NCBI GenBank assembly: GCA_003963305.1
Contig: RXJR01000018.1
Location: forward strand, 157,190 to 221,189
Direction: 5' to 3'
Length of the DNA: 64,000 nucleotides
Source: Candidatus Melainabacteria bacterium
Lineage (GTDB): Bacteria; Cyanobacteriota; Vampirovibrionia; Obscuribacterales; Obscuribacteraceae
The notes below the pieces were generated by a model that did no database searches, was not told the origin of the DNA, and saw only the letters and a list, made by a program, of their open reading frames with translations. Shown here one piece after another: positions 52,592-61,985 of the stretch (positions within the stretch are counted from its first letter, which is position 1; every line of letters starts with the position of its first letter). Made by a program: the position numbers and the translations under genes.

Positions 52592-54358
52592 GTGAAACTT
52601 GCCACCAGAGGAATGTTGCTCGTAGCGGTGCCTGTTGTGATGCAGGTTTGTTTGATTATCACGATGTCTGTGCTTTTGTGGAAAGTGCATACACTCGCTC
52701 TGGACGAAGCGCGTTCGAAAGATGCCATTTCCAGTTGTAATCAGCTGGTTCACAATACCGGCCAGATTGTGAAGCGCATGTATGGACTCGAAGGCGAATC
52801 GACTCTCTTGACCGAGTCTGATTTGATTTTAGTCAGGTCGTATCTGCAAGAGTTAAAAGAGAGATTGACGCCGGAGCAATTGCAGATGGCGGAATTCAAG
52901 CGACTCAGTCAATTGGTGGACGAATTCGTTCCATTGATGAATGCAGTCAAGGAGCACAAATATGAACGAATGGGAAGTAAGTTCAGATCTGAGCGCGTTT
53001 TATTTACGAAGTTAGATCAGGTTTACGACTGCGTTTCCGGGATCCTCAAAGCAGTCAATACTGTGCACGAGGCGGCGCCGGCTGAGATGGCACAGGCGAT
53101 AGATGCTATTAAGTACGCACTGGTAGCCTTTGTCGTCGCCAGTATTGTTTTGAGCATCCTACTTGCTTATTTCGCCTCAGTTAGCATCAGAAAGCCACTT
53201 GAATTGATGGCTCAAACAGCTGACAAAATTTCGCAACGTATTCCTCTGGAAGCGCCAATGGAAGGCCGAGACGAGTTGGCAGCTCTGGACGATCTGCTGC
53301 ATCAGGTAGATACGGCAATCGACCACGCTTTAACAAGCGAGCGAAATCTTATTGCTTTTGCAGGCGATCTGGTTTGTTCAATCGATCAAAATGGCTTATT
53401 TACCAGTGCCAATCCGTACGCGTATACCCTGCTTGGATGCAGTCCGGAGCGGCTGATCTCATCATCAGTTCTTGATTTCGTTTTGTCCGATGATTGCGAT
53501 AAAGTCGATCGGTTGATTGGTGCGCGCACTATATCTGGTGTCGCACCGGGACTTGAAGTGCGAATGCAAACCGTTTCAAAGAATATTATAGACACGTCCT
53601 GGTCGGCTATCTGGTCGGAGCGCGACCAGAGCCTCTTTTGCATTATTCATGATATTAGCGAGCGCAAAAATTTGGAGCGAATGAAACAAGATTTCATCGC
53701 CATGATTTCTCACGACTTGCGTACACCACTTATGTCGGTTCACAGTTCTCTAGAGCTTGTACAAAGTGGCGCGACAGGCGAACTCGCACCTCAGACTGAA
53801 GTGCAGCTAGGCAGCGCCAGTCGGAGCACAGAACATTTGATAGAGCTTGTGAACGACCTTCTCGACTTCGAGAAGCTTGAAGCCGGTCGCATGGATTTCA
53901 CTGTCGAGACTGCACCGCTGCCGGAGATTTTTGAGGAAACTTGCCAACATGTGAAAGCCCTGAGCGACAAGATGAACGTTCAGATTATTTGTCCGGAAAA
54001 TCGACTTTCAGTTCGTTGCGATCGCCGCAAGCTGATTCAGGTATTGGTCAATCTTGTTTCGAATGCGTTGAAGCATTCTCCAAGCGGTGGTGTTATCCGT
54101 CTGGAAAATCAGCGAGTTAAAGACATGATTGAGATTTCAGTGCATGATGAAGGTCCGGGTGTGCCCGAGGAGTTCCAGCAGTCAATATTTGCTCCTTTCG
54201 AGCAAATATCCAGCCGTGCAACTGCGAAATTGGGCACTGGTCTTGGTCTTGCTATCTGCAAGCTGATTGTTGAAGGTCAGGGTGGAAAGATCGGTGTGCG
54301 TTCCTCTGGAACACTGAAAGGCAGTGCTTTCTGGTTTACTGTCACTGCGGAAGAATAG
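52592..54358 (+). CDS. Membrane PAS sensor histidine kinase, type B (first copy)
   Basis: 588 residues. Helices lie at about 8-30 and 177-197 with a helical sensor between, then a HAMP-like region and a PAS-type domain (about 250-355, DLVCSIDQNGLFTSANP). HisKA: MISHDLRTPLMSV with His374. ATPase: NLVSNALKHSPSGG, DEGPGVPEEF and GTGLGLAICKLIVEGQGG. It starts with GTG two bases after the type A stop. Its N-terminus (KLATRGMLLVAVPVVMQ) matches that of the fourth kinase. Confidence 0.92.
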   Translation: MKLATRGMLLVAVPVVMQVCLIITMSVLLWKVHTLALDEARSKDAISSCNQLVHNTGQIVKRMYGLEGESTLLTESDLILVRSYLQELKERLTPEQLQMAEFKRLSQLVDEFVPLMNAVKEHKYERMGSKFRSERVLFTKLDQVYDCVSGILKAVNTVHEAAPAEMAQAIDAIKYALVAFVVASIVLSILLAYFASVSIRKPLELMAQTADKISQRIPLEAPMEGRDELAALDDLLHQVDTAIDHALTSERNLIAFAGDLVCSIDQNGLFTSANPYAYTLLGCSPERLISSSVLDFVLSDDCDKVDRLIGARTISGVAPGLEVRMQTVSKNIIDTSWSAIWSERDQSLFCIIHDISERKNLERMKQDFIAMISHDLRTPLMSVHSSLELVQSGATGELAPQTEVQLGSASRSTEHLIELVNDLLDFEKLEAGRMDFTVETAPLPEIFEETCQHVKALSDKMNVQIICPENRLSVRCDRRKLIQVLVNLVSNALKHSPSGGVIRLENQRVKDMIEISVHDEGPGVPEEFQQSIFAPFEQISSRATAKLGTGLGLAICKLIVEGQGGKIGVRSSGTLKGSAFWFTVTAEE

Positions 54359-54434
54359 AGTCTATAAGTGACGGATGATCCTGCGGTAGAATTAGCAAAC
54401 TGTCCAACAGCCTCGAATCGGAGACCCGCCTGTT

Positions 54435-56264
54435 TTGCGCCTCAAACTGTCTCTCTGGCATAAGCTACTTTTGCTCGTGCTGATTCCGCTTGTTTTCGAG
54501 TTCATGTTCGTCGGCGGTCTGGCAGCAGCTCTCACTTATTCCGAGGATAGATCGGACAAGTACGAAAGTTCGAAAGAGGTTTCTTATCGGTTTTATACTG
54601 CTGTCAGTAGGCTTTTTATCGACTTGACAAAACTCGTGACGAATTTCACGACGGGTTCGTCAGATCAGCAAAAGGATCTGGATAACGCCGTTCAGTCAGC
54701 GCGAAATAGTCGCGACATTATCGCCAGTGCAAAATTGGTGAGACCGGATCTGACAGATGTGCTGCAACCACTGGTGGTGCTGCTGGACAGGTTGATTGCT
54801 GCCATTGAAAGTGGGCGGACGGTGATAGCAAATCCTGATATTCCTTATCGCAAGCAGACCAAGTTTGTTCGCCAGGCTGTATTGCCTCTCATGCTGCAGT
54901 TCCGCGAAGCGAGCGACAATGCTATGGCGCAGGAAGACAGTCTCGTTTCGGAAGAACCTCATGAACTGGAAAAGATACGACTGTTCGTCTTTTCTTTGAT
55001 GGCATTCGGTATTTTTTCAAGCGTAGTGATTTCGATTTTTGCATCCAGAATTTTTACCAAGAACATTTTAAACAGGTTGTTGGCTATCGAAGAGAATGCC
55101 CAGCTGCTCGCTATTAGGGCACCCTTGAAGTTCTCTGACAGTGGTTCTGACGAAATAGCTGAGTTGGAAATGGCCCTTGAGGAGGCAAACAGTGTTCTGG
55201 CTGAAACTCGCCGAAAAGAGCTGGCAATTTTAGATGTTGCCACAGATGTGATCTGTTCGCTCGACAAACGATACAGATTCACCGCCATAGGCGCGGCCGC
55301 TCTGCCTGCCTGGGGTCTTTCTCCTGATGATCTGCTCGGACAGTCTCTCATCTCATTGCACACTAAAGAGAGTGAGCCAGCCATCCGCGCGGCTCTCGAA
55401 TCGATTGCCCTGGTCGAGAAGGATACTCAGTTTGACGGTCAGTTGATCTGCAAAGATGGCAGCATCAAAGATGTTCTCTGGAATGTTAGTTGGGTGAAAG
55501 CGACACAGTCGTATTATTGCGTAGCGCACGATATCAGTGAGCGGCGAGCGGCGGAGCGCATGAAACAGCGCTTCATCTCAATTGCCAGTCATGATTTGAG
55601 AACGCCACTTTCATCAATATCCGCAGTTCTTAATGTTTTGACTTCAGGAGGAAAAGGCGAATTGCCCGAGCGCGCCGGTCAGGTTCTTCAGAAGGCTGAT
55701 GCCAGCCTGGAGCGACTGATGGATCTGATCAGAGATCTGCTTGATCTGGAAAAGCTGGAAGCCGGCAAAGTCGTTATGTCTCTGGGCGTAGTTAGCGCTA
55801 TGGATGTTTGCTCCGCTTCGTGCGATTCGCTTGAATTTCTGGCGAAATCGCTGGGCGTCAAGATTGTGCGACCGTTCAACGATAGCTTGCTTTATGCCGA
55901 TGAACGCAGCCTTGTGCGTGTGCTTATCAATCTTCTTTCTAATGCCATTAAGTTTTCACCGCGCGGTTCGACGGTAACGCTGGAACTGAAAATTCTAGGT
56001 GATGTGACTGAATTCAGTGTCATAGACCAGGGTCCCGGAATCGCTGCTGAGGACCAGGAGATGATTTTCGAGAAGTTCAGTCAAACAAAATCGAGCGAAA
56101 AGTCTACTGCAGTTAAAGGCACAGGTCTCGGTCTGGCTATTTCTAAATTGATTGCTGAGGCCCATGGCGGCTCAATCGGAGTGGAAAGCGAACTGGGTAA
56201 AGGCAGCAGATTCTTCATGCGTATTCCAAATTACAAAGATTCCGGCGCTGAGGACGAGCAATGA
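54435..56264 (+). CDS. Membrane PAS sensor histidine kinase, type A (second copy)
   Basis: 609 residues, clear paralogue of the first kinase from the first residues (KLSLWHKLLLLVLIPLVFE) to the end. Membrane helices at about 10-32 and 183-204; PAS-type domain about 260-370 (DVICSLDKRYRFTAIGAAAL). HisKA: SHDLRTPLSSIS with His386 (Arg retained). ATPase: NLLSNAIKFSP, DQGPGIAAED and GTGLGLAISKLIAEAHGG. The start is TTG, 76 bases after the second kinase. The stop overlaps the next ATG by four bases (ATGA). Confidence 0.92.
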   Translation: MRLKLSLWHKLLLLVLIPLVFEFMFVGGLAAALTYSEDRSDKYESSKEVSYRFYTAVSRLFIDLTKLVTNFTTGSSDQQKDLDNAVQSARNSRDIIASAKLVRPDLTDVLQPLVVLLDRLIAAIESGRTVIANPDIPYRKQTKFVRQAVLPLMLQFREASDNAMAQEDSLVSEEPHELEKIRLFVFSLMAFGIFSSVVISIFASRIFTKNILNRLLAIEENAQLLAIRAPLKFSDSGSDEIAELEMALEEANSVLAETRRKELAILDVATDVICSLDKRYRFTAIGAAALPAWGLSPDDLLGQSLISLHTKESEPAIRAALESIALVEKDTQFDGQLICKDGSIKDVLWNVSWVKATQSYYCVAHDISERRAAERMKQRFISIASHDLRTPLSSISAVLNVLTSGGKGELPERAGQVLQKADASLERLMDLIRDLLDLEKLEAGKVVMSLGVVSAMDVCSASCDSLEFLAKSLGVKIVRPFNDSLLYADERSLVRVLINLLSNAIKFSPRGSTVTLELKILGDVTEFSVIDQGPGIAAEDQEMIFEKFSQTKSSEKSTAVKGTGLGLAISKLIAEAHGGSIGVESELGKGSRFFMRIPNYKDSGAEDEQ

Positions 56265-58093
56265 AGTTAGCAACAAAAGGGTTGCTCGTCGTGTGCGTGC
56301 CGCTCGTATTTCAGTTGATTATTGTAGGAGTGCTGGCGATTTTGCTCTGGCGCGCCCAGGAAATTGCCGCCACAGAAGCCCGAGCTAAGGATGTAATCTC
56401 TCGCTGTAACCACACTACCGTTGATATTGCCAACACGATGCAGTCTGCTTTTAGAACTGACAGAGCGGCGGGGATGGAGCGTCGTGATTTGCAGCAACAT
56501 GATATTGATGAAGTGCGCAAAAGCATAGGCGCCTTGCAAGATATGCTCATTGCGAGACCTGAGCAGGCTCGGAACGTTGAGCGGCTTTCGCAATTTTCTG
56601 AAAAGTTCATCAAACTGCTCATTGCCGCCAAAGCAGCTGAGGTGTCAACAGATCCAAACGTGCACGGCACCAGTGAGATTCTCGAATTTCGGATGCTGAA
56701 AACAAGCCTCCATTTGATCGATATTTTCGGCAATATAATTGCGCTCGAGGACAGGACTCATCCTGAAGACCCAACGCTACGTAAAGACGCCAGGATGATG
56801 ATTCGAGTGTGGCTTCTTGCTGCTTGTGTAATCACTACAGTAATCGGCGTCGTGCTGGCGTATTTCTCATCGCAAACAATACGTAAACCAGTTGAGCGTA
56901 TGGTCAAAAATGCGATTGCCATGTCAACGCGTCAACCGCTAGAGCCGGAATTGCAAGGCAAAGATGAGCTGGCCAATCTGGACCGGGTCTTACATTCGGT
57001 CAATGCCGCAATTGAGGAGGCGCTTACAAGTGAGCGCAACTTGATCAATTATGCTGCCGATCTTGTCTTTTCGATTGATCGACAGGGCAAATTTCTCAGC
57101 GTTAATCCATTTTGTAAGACCATGCTCGGCTACGAACCTGAGGAATTGATCGGCACTTCCGTACTGAAATTCATTGCTGCCGATGATGTCGACCAGGTAA
57201 AAAAGATGCTCTCGTCAAACTACAAAGGCCGTGAGAGCTTGTTGTTTGAGATAAAGATGCAGGGTAAGACCGCAGTAATTGAAACTTCATGGTCTGCCAT
57301 TTATTCACAGCGCGATCGAACCTTTTTCTGTGTTGCGCACGATATTACAGAAAGGAAAAATGTCGAACGATTGAAGCAAGACTTCATCGCTATGATCAGC
57401 CACGATTTGCGTACTCCATTGATGTCCGTTTCGAGTTCAATCAATCTAGTGCAAAGCGGCGCTACCGGGGAAATTTCAGAGGTTGTAGAGCGCGAGTTGA
57501 GCAGTGCTGAAAGGAGTGTCGATCACTTGATTGAGCTCGTTAACGACCTGTTGGATTTCGAGAAGTTGGAAGCTGGTCGCATGAATTTTGAGCTTGTTCC
57601 ACTGAAGATCAGTGAGGTGATTGATGAATCTGTTCGTCTTGTTGATGCACTTGCTAAAGAGCGGAAAGTAACGATCGAAAGCCCGAATAGAGATCTTATG
57701 GTCTCAGGCGATCAGCGTAAGCTTATCCAGGTCACCGTAAACCTCCTCTCAAATGCGCTCAAACACTCACCCGAAGGCGGTGTTATCAAAATTCAAACCC
57801 GTGAGGTCGGCGGAATGGTTGAGTGTGCTATTCATGATGAGGGACCCGGGGTGCCTGATGAATATGCAGAGAAGATATTTGCCCCCTTCGAGCAAATCAG
57901 TCATCGTGCCACTGCTGCACTGGGAACTGGTTTGGGCCTGGCAATCTGCAAACTTGTTGTGGAAGGACATGGTGGCAAAATTGCAGTCAGGCATTCAGAT
58001 ATACTTCAGGGCAGTGCATTCTGGTACAGCCTTCCGCCTGCAACTCCTCAGCCGATGTCTGTCGTCACCGCAAGTTCCGTAGTCACGCAATAA
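56261..58093 (+). CDS. Membrane PAS sensor histidine kinase, type B (second copy)
   Basis: 610 residues, paralogue of the second kinase (KLATKGLLVVCVPLVFQ). Membrane helices at about 8-30 and 185-205; PAS-type domain about 260-365 (DLVFSIDRQGKFLSVNPF). HisKA: MISHDLRTPLMSV with His381. ATPase: NLLSNALKHSPEGG, DEGPGVPDEY and GTGLGLAICKLVVEGHGG. It overlaps the previous gene by four bases, so the two are coupled. Five bases after its stop lies a copy of the hairpin repeat, then murD. Confidence 0.92.
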   Translation: MKLATKGLLVVCVPLVFQLIIVGVLAILLWRAQEIAATEARAKDVISRCNHTTVDIANTMQSAFRTDRAAGMERRDLQQHDIDEVRKSIGALQDMLIARPEQARNVERLSQFSEKFIKLLIAAKAAEVSTDPNVHGTSEILEFRMLKTSLHLIDIFGNIIALEDRTHPEDPTLRKDARMMIRVWLLAACVITTVIGVVLAYFSSQTIRKPVERMVKNAIAMSTRQPLEPELQGKDELANLDRVLHSVNAAIEEALTSERNLINYAADLVFSIDRQGKFLSVNPFCKTMLGYEPEELIGTSVLKFIAADDVDQVKKMLSSNYKGRESLLFEIKMQGKTAVIETSWSAIYSQRDRTFFCVAHDITERKNVERLKQDFIAMISHDLRTPLMSVSSSINLVQSGATGEISEVVERELSSAERSVDHLIELVNDLLDFEKLEAGRMNFELVPLKISEVIDESVRLVDALAKERKVTIESPNRDLMVSGDQRKLIQVTVNLLSNALKHSPEGGVIKIQTREVGGMVECAIHDEGPGVPDEYAEKIFAPFEQISHRATAALGTGLGLAICKLVVEGHGGKIAVRHSDILQGSAFWYSLPPATPQPMSVVTASSVVTQ

Positions 58094-58097
58094 CAAA

Positions 58098-58121
58098 ATG
58101 GAACGCACTCGTCCCGAGTGC
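58098..58121. repeat. One copy of the dispersed hairpin repeat upstream of murD
   Basis: ATGGAAC, then stem GCACTCG / CGAGTGC around loop TCC. It shares the tag and loop of the copies at 40013 and 46229 but has a different, matched middle stem. Confidence 0.85.
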
Positions 58122-58177
58122 AAGAATCGTCGCAAGAAATTGTAGGCATCGGCACAGTGGGCTGCTATGATACCGCT

Positions 58178-59551
58178 GTGGCAGACTGGGACAAAAGAAA
58201 AATCAGCATCATGGGTTTGGGCAGGAGCGGCATCGCCACTGCCAAATATCTGGCTTCTTTTGGCGCCAATGTTTTGTTGTCGGAAGCGGAAGAAACGCCG
58301 GACAAGTTGCAAAAGGCAAAGAGTCTGCGAGCGCTTGGAGTGCGTGTTGAATTCGGACCGCCGACCGACGAGATTGCTAAGTTTGGCGAGTTTATCGTCA
58401 CCAGTCCCGGCATCAAGCCTGACCATCCAGTTTTTCAGACGGCAAGGCAGCTTGGCAAGGAAGTTATATCTGATGTAGAGCTGGCTTATCGTGAGACGCG
58501 CGTGCCGATCATTGCCGTTACCGGCACTAACGGAAAATCGACCACGACTGCTCTGATCAGCTATATTCTCGAAAAGAGTGGTCGTGTTGCTCCTGCTTGC
58601 GGCAATATCGGTGTTCCTGTTCTCGATCAGCTCGAAAGACGCCCCGACTATCTCGTTATTGAAGTCAGTTCATACCAGTTGCACTATTGCAAAAATTTTG
58701 CGCCATACATTGGTGTCTGGCTCAACTTGACGCCGGACCATCTTGATTGGCATGGCAGTTTAGATGAATATGTGAAGGATAAGCGCAAGCTATTTACTAA
58801 TCAAAGAGCCGACCAATACTCGGTCTTGAACATGGATGACTCCATTGTTGCCGCCACTCCCGGACGTTCTGAGATATTTCCGTTCAGCCCGACTACTGAG
58901 CTTGATGCGGCTGTGCAAGGTGCTTTCATGAAAGACGGCTATCTTGCCTATCGCATCGGTGGTCGTACTCGCCTGGTTTGTCACCAATCAGAGCTGCAGA
59001 TTCTCGGGCAGCACAATTTGGAAAACGCCCTCGCTGCAATCAGTGTTTGCGCAATTATCGGCGTTGAACCAGCCGAAATTGAAATGTACTTGAAGGATTT
59101 TGGCGGACTGGAACATCGATTAGAGTATGTTGCCACCATAAGTGGTGTGAAATACTACAACGACTCGAAAGCGACAAACACCGATTCCGCTATAAAAGCG
59201 CTCCAGTCCTTTCCCGACGATAAAGTGGTTCTAATAGCCGGTGGTAAGGACAAAGGAACAGCACTTGGTGATTTTGTTCATTCTGTGAAAACTCACGCTG
59301 GTGCTGTTATTCTCATAGGTGAAGCCAAGGAGCGCTTCGAAAATGCGTTGAAAGAGGGAGGAGTCGAAAACATATATCCAGTCGATAGCCTTGAAGAGGC
59401 TGTAGATCTGGGTGGAAAGCTCAATCTCGGTCCAGTGCTTCTGTCACCGGCGTGTGCAAGCTTTGATATGTTTAAAGACTTCGAGGATAGAGGCCGTGTC
59501 TTCAAAGATATTGTCCGTGCAAGACTCGAAAAGGTGGCGCCGTCAAAGTAG
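58178..59551 (+). CDS. murD: UDP-N-acetylmuramoylalanine--D-glutamate ligase
   Basis: Adds D-glutamate to the peptidoglycan precursor in the cytosol. About 457 residues. The N-terminal domain starts with ISIMGLGRSGIATAKYLASF; ATP site VTGTNGKSTTTALIS; HLDWHGSLDEYVKDKRKLF; and NDSKATNTDSAIKAL in the C-terminal domain. I chose the GTG at 58178 because it gives the usual short lead before the Rossmann strand; a GTG at 58118 lies inside the hairpin repeat. It overlaps ftsW in the next frame. Confidence 0.95.
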   Translation: MADWDKRKISIMGLGRSGIATAKYLASFGANVLLSEAEETPDKLQKAKSLRALGVRVEFGPPTDEIAKFGEFIVTSPGIKPDHPVFQTARQLGKEVISDVELAYRETRVPIIAVTGTNGKSTTTALISYILEKSGRVAPACGNIGVPVLDQLERRPDYLVIEVSSYQLHYCKNFAPYIGVWLNLTPDHLDWHGSLDEYVKDKRKLFTNQRADQYSVLNMDDSIVAATPGRSEIFPFSPTTELDAAVQGAFMKDGYLAYRIGGRTRLVCHQSELQILGQHNLENALAAISVCAIIGVEPAEIEMYLKDFGGLEHRLEYVATISGVKYYNDSKATNTDSAIKALQSFPDDKVVLIAGGKDKGTALGDFVHSVKTHAGAVILIGEAKERFENALKEGGVENIYPVDSLEEAVDLGGKLNLGPVLLSPACASFDMFKDFEDRGRVFKDIVRARLEKVAPSK

Positions 59552-60746
59552 CAATGCTACTCAAAGACGAAGAGATTTACCCGCTGAGCCGCCTGAACCA
59601 GAATTCAGAGGGCTGCCAAACCGGGCAATATTAAGCCTTGTCTTAACGTTATGCGGTTTCGGCTTAATGGCTGTTTACAGTGCATCAGCTCCAGAAGCTT
59701 TGCAAAGTTTTCACGATTCGACCGTTTTCTTGCGCCGTCAAGCTATTGCTTGTTTGATTGGCTTGTTCACGATGTTCAGCATCAGCCGTTATGACTATCG
59801 CAAGTTGAAAAAGTGGGCGTGGCCGTTTGCGCTGGTCTCACTGGTTTTGCTTGGATTGGTTTTAGTTCCAGGCTTGTCCGTAACCACGATGGGTTCTTCA
59901 CGCTGGCTCGCCATCGGTCCAATTCAATTCCAGCCCTCAGAGTTTTGCAAAGTTGCCGCGATCATCCTGCTTGCCGCCGGATTGTCTAAACACTTCTGGT
60001 GGCACAAACAGATTTTCATCCGCATTGCAGTTAGCATGGTGATGGCTGTAATCATCGTTAAAGAGCCCGATCTCGGCAGTGCATTGATGATCATCGGCAG
60101 TATCTTTGCGCTTTTGTTTGTTTCAGGTATCAACGGAATTTTGGTAAGTGTTCTGGGCGTCGGTGGCGGTATATACATCTGGCACCACATCCAGAAAACC
60201 CCTTATCAGATGGCTCGTATTCAAAGCTGGCTGAATCCATACCTTTCTCCACAGAAGGACGGTTGGAACATCATTCAAGCGCAGCTCGCTATCGGCTCGG
60301 GAGGTCTACTGGGCGTCGGTTTTGGTCGGTCGTTGCAAAAGCTCTACTACCTGCCTGTTCAACATGCCGACTTTATCTTTGCCGTTATTGCCGAAGAGTT
60401 TGGTCTGCTTGGTTGTCTCGTGCTTTTGACGCTCTTTTCGCTATTTGGTTATTACGGTTTCAAAACCGCGATGGAAGCGCGTACTCTGTTCGGTCGATTG
60501 CTCGCAATCGGCATCACCAGTTCTATTTGCTTGCAGGCTGTCGTTAACGTCATGGTTACTACAGGATTGCTGCCGGTCACTGGAATCACGCTGCCGTTCA
60601 TAAGTTATGGTGGCACCTCTCTGGTAATCACACTGACCATGGTCGGTATTCTTCTTTCGGTTTCTCGAGACACCGGCAAGCTTGTTGAAGACGACGAGTT
60701 CGGTGAGAATGCTGCCGATCCTTCTGAGCCGGCTCCGGCACAATAG
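59496..60746 (+). CDS. ftsW: SEDS-family peptidoglycan polymerase FtsW
   Basis: About 416 residues with ten membrane helices, the glycan-strand polymerase of cell division. SEDS features: MAVYSASAPEALQSF, RYDYRKLKKWAWP, GSSRWLAIGPIQFQPSEFCKVA, EPDLGSALMI, and C-terminal GGTSLVITLTMVGILLSVSRD. The genome position between murD and murG marks it as FtsW rather than RodA. The start is unsure because the frame runs into murD: GTG at 59496 (GAGG nine bases upstream) or 59517. The N-terminal 35 residues are basic and variable. Confidence 0.92.
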   Translation: MSSKILSVQDSKRWRRQSSNATQRRRDLPAEPPEPEFRGLPNRAILSLVLTLCGFGLMAVYSASAPEALQSFHDSTVFLRRQAIACLIGLFTMFSISRYDYRKLKKWAWPFALVSLVLLGLVLVPGLSVTTMGSSRWLAIGPIQFQPSEFCKVAAIILLAAGLSKHFWWHKQIFIRIAVSMVMAVIIVKEPDLGSALMIIGSIFALLFVSGINGILVSVLGVGGGIYIWHHIQKTPYQMARIQSWLNPYLSPQKDGWNIIQAQLAIGSGGLLGVGFGRSLQKLYYLPVQHADFIFAVIAEEFGLLGCLVLLTLFSLFGYYGFKTAMEARTLFGRLLAIGITSSICLQAVVNVMVTTGLLPVTGITLPFISYGGTSLVITLTMVGILLSVSRDTGKLVEDDEFGENAADPSEPAPAQ

Positions 60747-60765
60747 GCTCCGGCCGGGATAGCTG

Positions 60766-61905
60766 ATGGTAAAGCATCGAATTGTACTGACTGGCGGTGG
60801 CACCGGTGGCCACGTCTATCCAGCTTTGTCAGTGGCAGAGCAATTGAAGGAAAATCCGGACGTCGAAGCCATCCTTTATATAGGGGCGAAAGGTCATATC
60901 GAAGAGCGACTGGCCGCTGAACGAAAGCTGGATTTTGTTGGACTTTCCGTTGGTGGCATGCCTCGAAAATTGTCGCCAAAACTTCTCACCTGGCCGTTTC
61001 AGATGTTGTCCGCGATAATGCAGGCTAAGGCTGTATTGACAGAATTCAAGCCAACAGCAGTGCTCGGTACAGGCGGCTACGCATCTGCACCACCGCTTGC
61101 TGCCGCACAATTACTGAAAGTGCCTTATGCTGTGCACGAGCCTGATGCGCATCCAGGGCTCGTCAATCGCGTTTTCGGAAGCAATGCCAGAATAGTTTCG
61201 CTGGGCATGGAAGGTGCCGCTGAGAAGTTCCATCCGAAGAACGGCAAAGTCGTTGTGAACGGAAATCCGATCAGTAAAAACTTTTCCCGCCCGATGGACA
61301 AAGCTGCTGCTTGTGCCGCTTTCGGCTTGAACCCGGAATTCACAACTCTGTTGATTACGGGTGGCTCGCAAGGCGCGCAGGCAATTAACGAAACTGTGTT
61401 TCAGGCGCTTCCGCAATTATTGGCTCTGGAACCGCCTCTTCAGATAATTCATCAAGTCGGTGAAAAGAACTTTGCTGAATTCAAAAGCCGCCTGGATGGT
61501 TCGACCGTAAACAGCTCGCGCTATCAGTTAAGAGCTTATATTGATGATTTGTCCACTGCTTACGCGGCCTCTGACTTCACTGTCTGCCGCGCCGGCGCTA
61601 TGACGATATCTGAACTTGAGGTCACGGGCACGCCAGCTATTTTCATTCCCTATCCTTTTGCGGCTCAGGACCATCAGACTTTCAATGCAAACTTTGTGCA
61701 AGAGCAGAAAGCAGCGCTCGTTATTCCGCAGTCCGATTTGACTGTCGATCGCTTCGTATCGGTTGTGAAACAGGCAGCAGATAAATCGAACAACATGCTG
61801 CAGTCTATGAGGACAAACATGGCTAAACTCGGGAAACCTGAGGCTGCAGCCAATCTAGCCCGAAACCTTCAAGATCTGAGCGCCGAATATCAGTCGAAAA
61901 AGTAG
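60766..61905 (+). CDS. murG: UDP-N-acetylglucosamine--lipid I transferase
   Basis: Makes lipid II at the inner face of the membrane. 379 residues of the GT-B fold: VLTGGGTGGHVYPALSVA at the N-terminus, LGTGGYASAPPLAAAQ, HEPDAHPGLVNRVF, TGGSQGAQAIN and RAGAMTISELEVTGTPAIFIPYPFAAQDHQ in the UDP-GlcNAc site. The ATG at 60766 follows ftsW by 19 bases. murC and murB, which often follow, are not here. Confidence 0.96.
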   Translation: MVKHRIVLTGGGTGGHVYPALSVAEQLKENPDVEAILYIGAKGHIEERLAAERKLDFVGLSVGGMPRKLSPKLLTWPFQMLSAIMQAKAVLTEFKPTAVLGTGGYASAPPLAAAQLLKVPYAVHEPDAHPGLVNRVFGSNARIVSLGMEGAAEKFHPKNGKVVVNGNPISKNFSRPMDKAAACAAFGLNPEFTTLLITGGSQGAQAINETVFQALPQLLALEPPLQIIHQVGEKNFAEFKSRLDGSTVNSSRYQLRAYIDDLSTAYAASDFTVCRAGAMTISELEVTGTPAIFIPYPFAAQDHQTFNANFVQEQKAALVIPQSDLTVDRFVSVVKQAADKSNNMLQSMRTNMAKLGKPEAAANLARNLQDLSAEYQSKK

Positions 61906-61957
61906 TCGAAATGCGGCAGTTGAACTGTTTCAGTGCAGTCGAGCTGGTTCAGTCGAA

Positions 61958-61985
61958 TTGGACCAGTTCATTCGAACTGGTTCAA
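61958..61985. terminator. Bidirectional hairpin after murG
   Basis: A 12-base stem TTGGACCAGTTC (61958-61969) with GAACTGGTTCAA (61974-61985) around ATTC. It overlaps the stop of the minus gene at 61982. No T-run is present, so termination by this alone is uncertain. Related half-copies (CTGGTTCAGTCGAA) lie just upstream. Confidence 0.5.
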
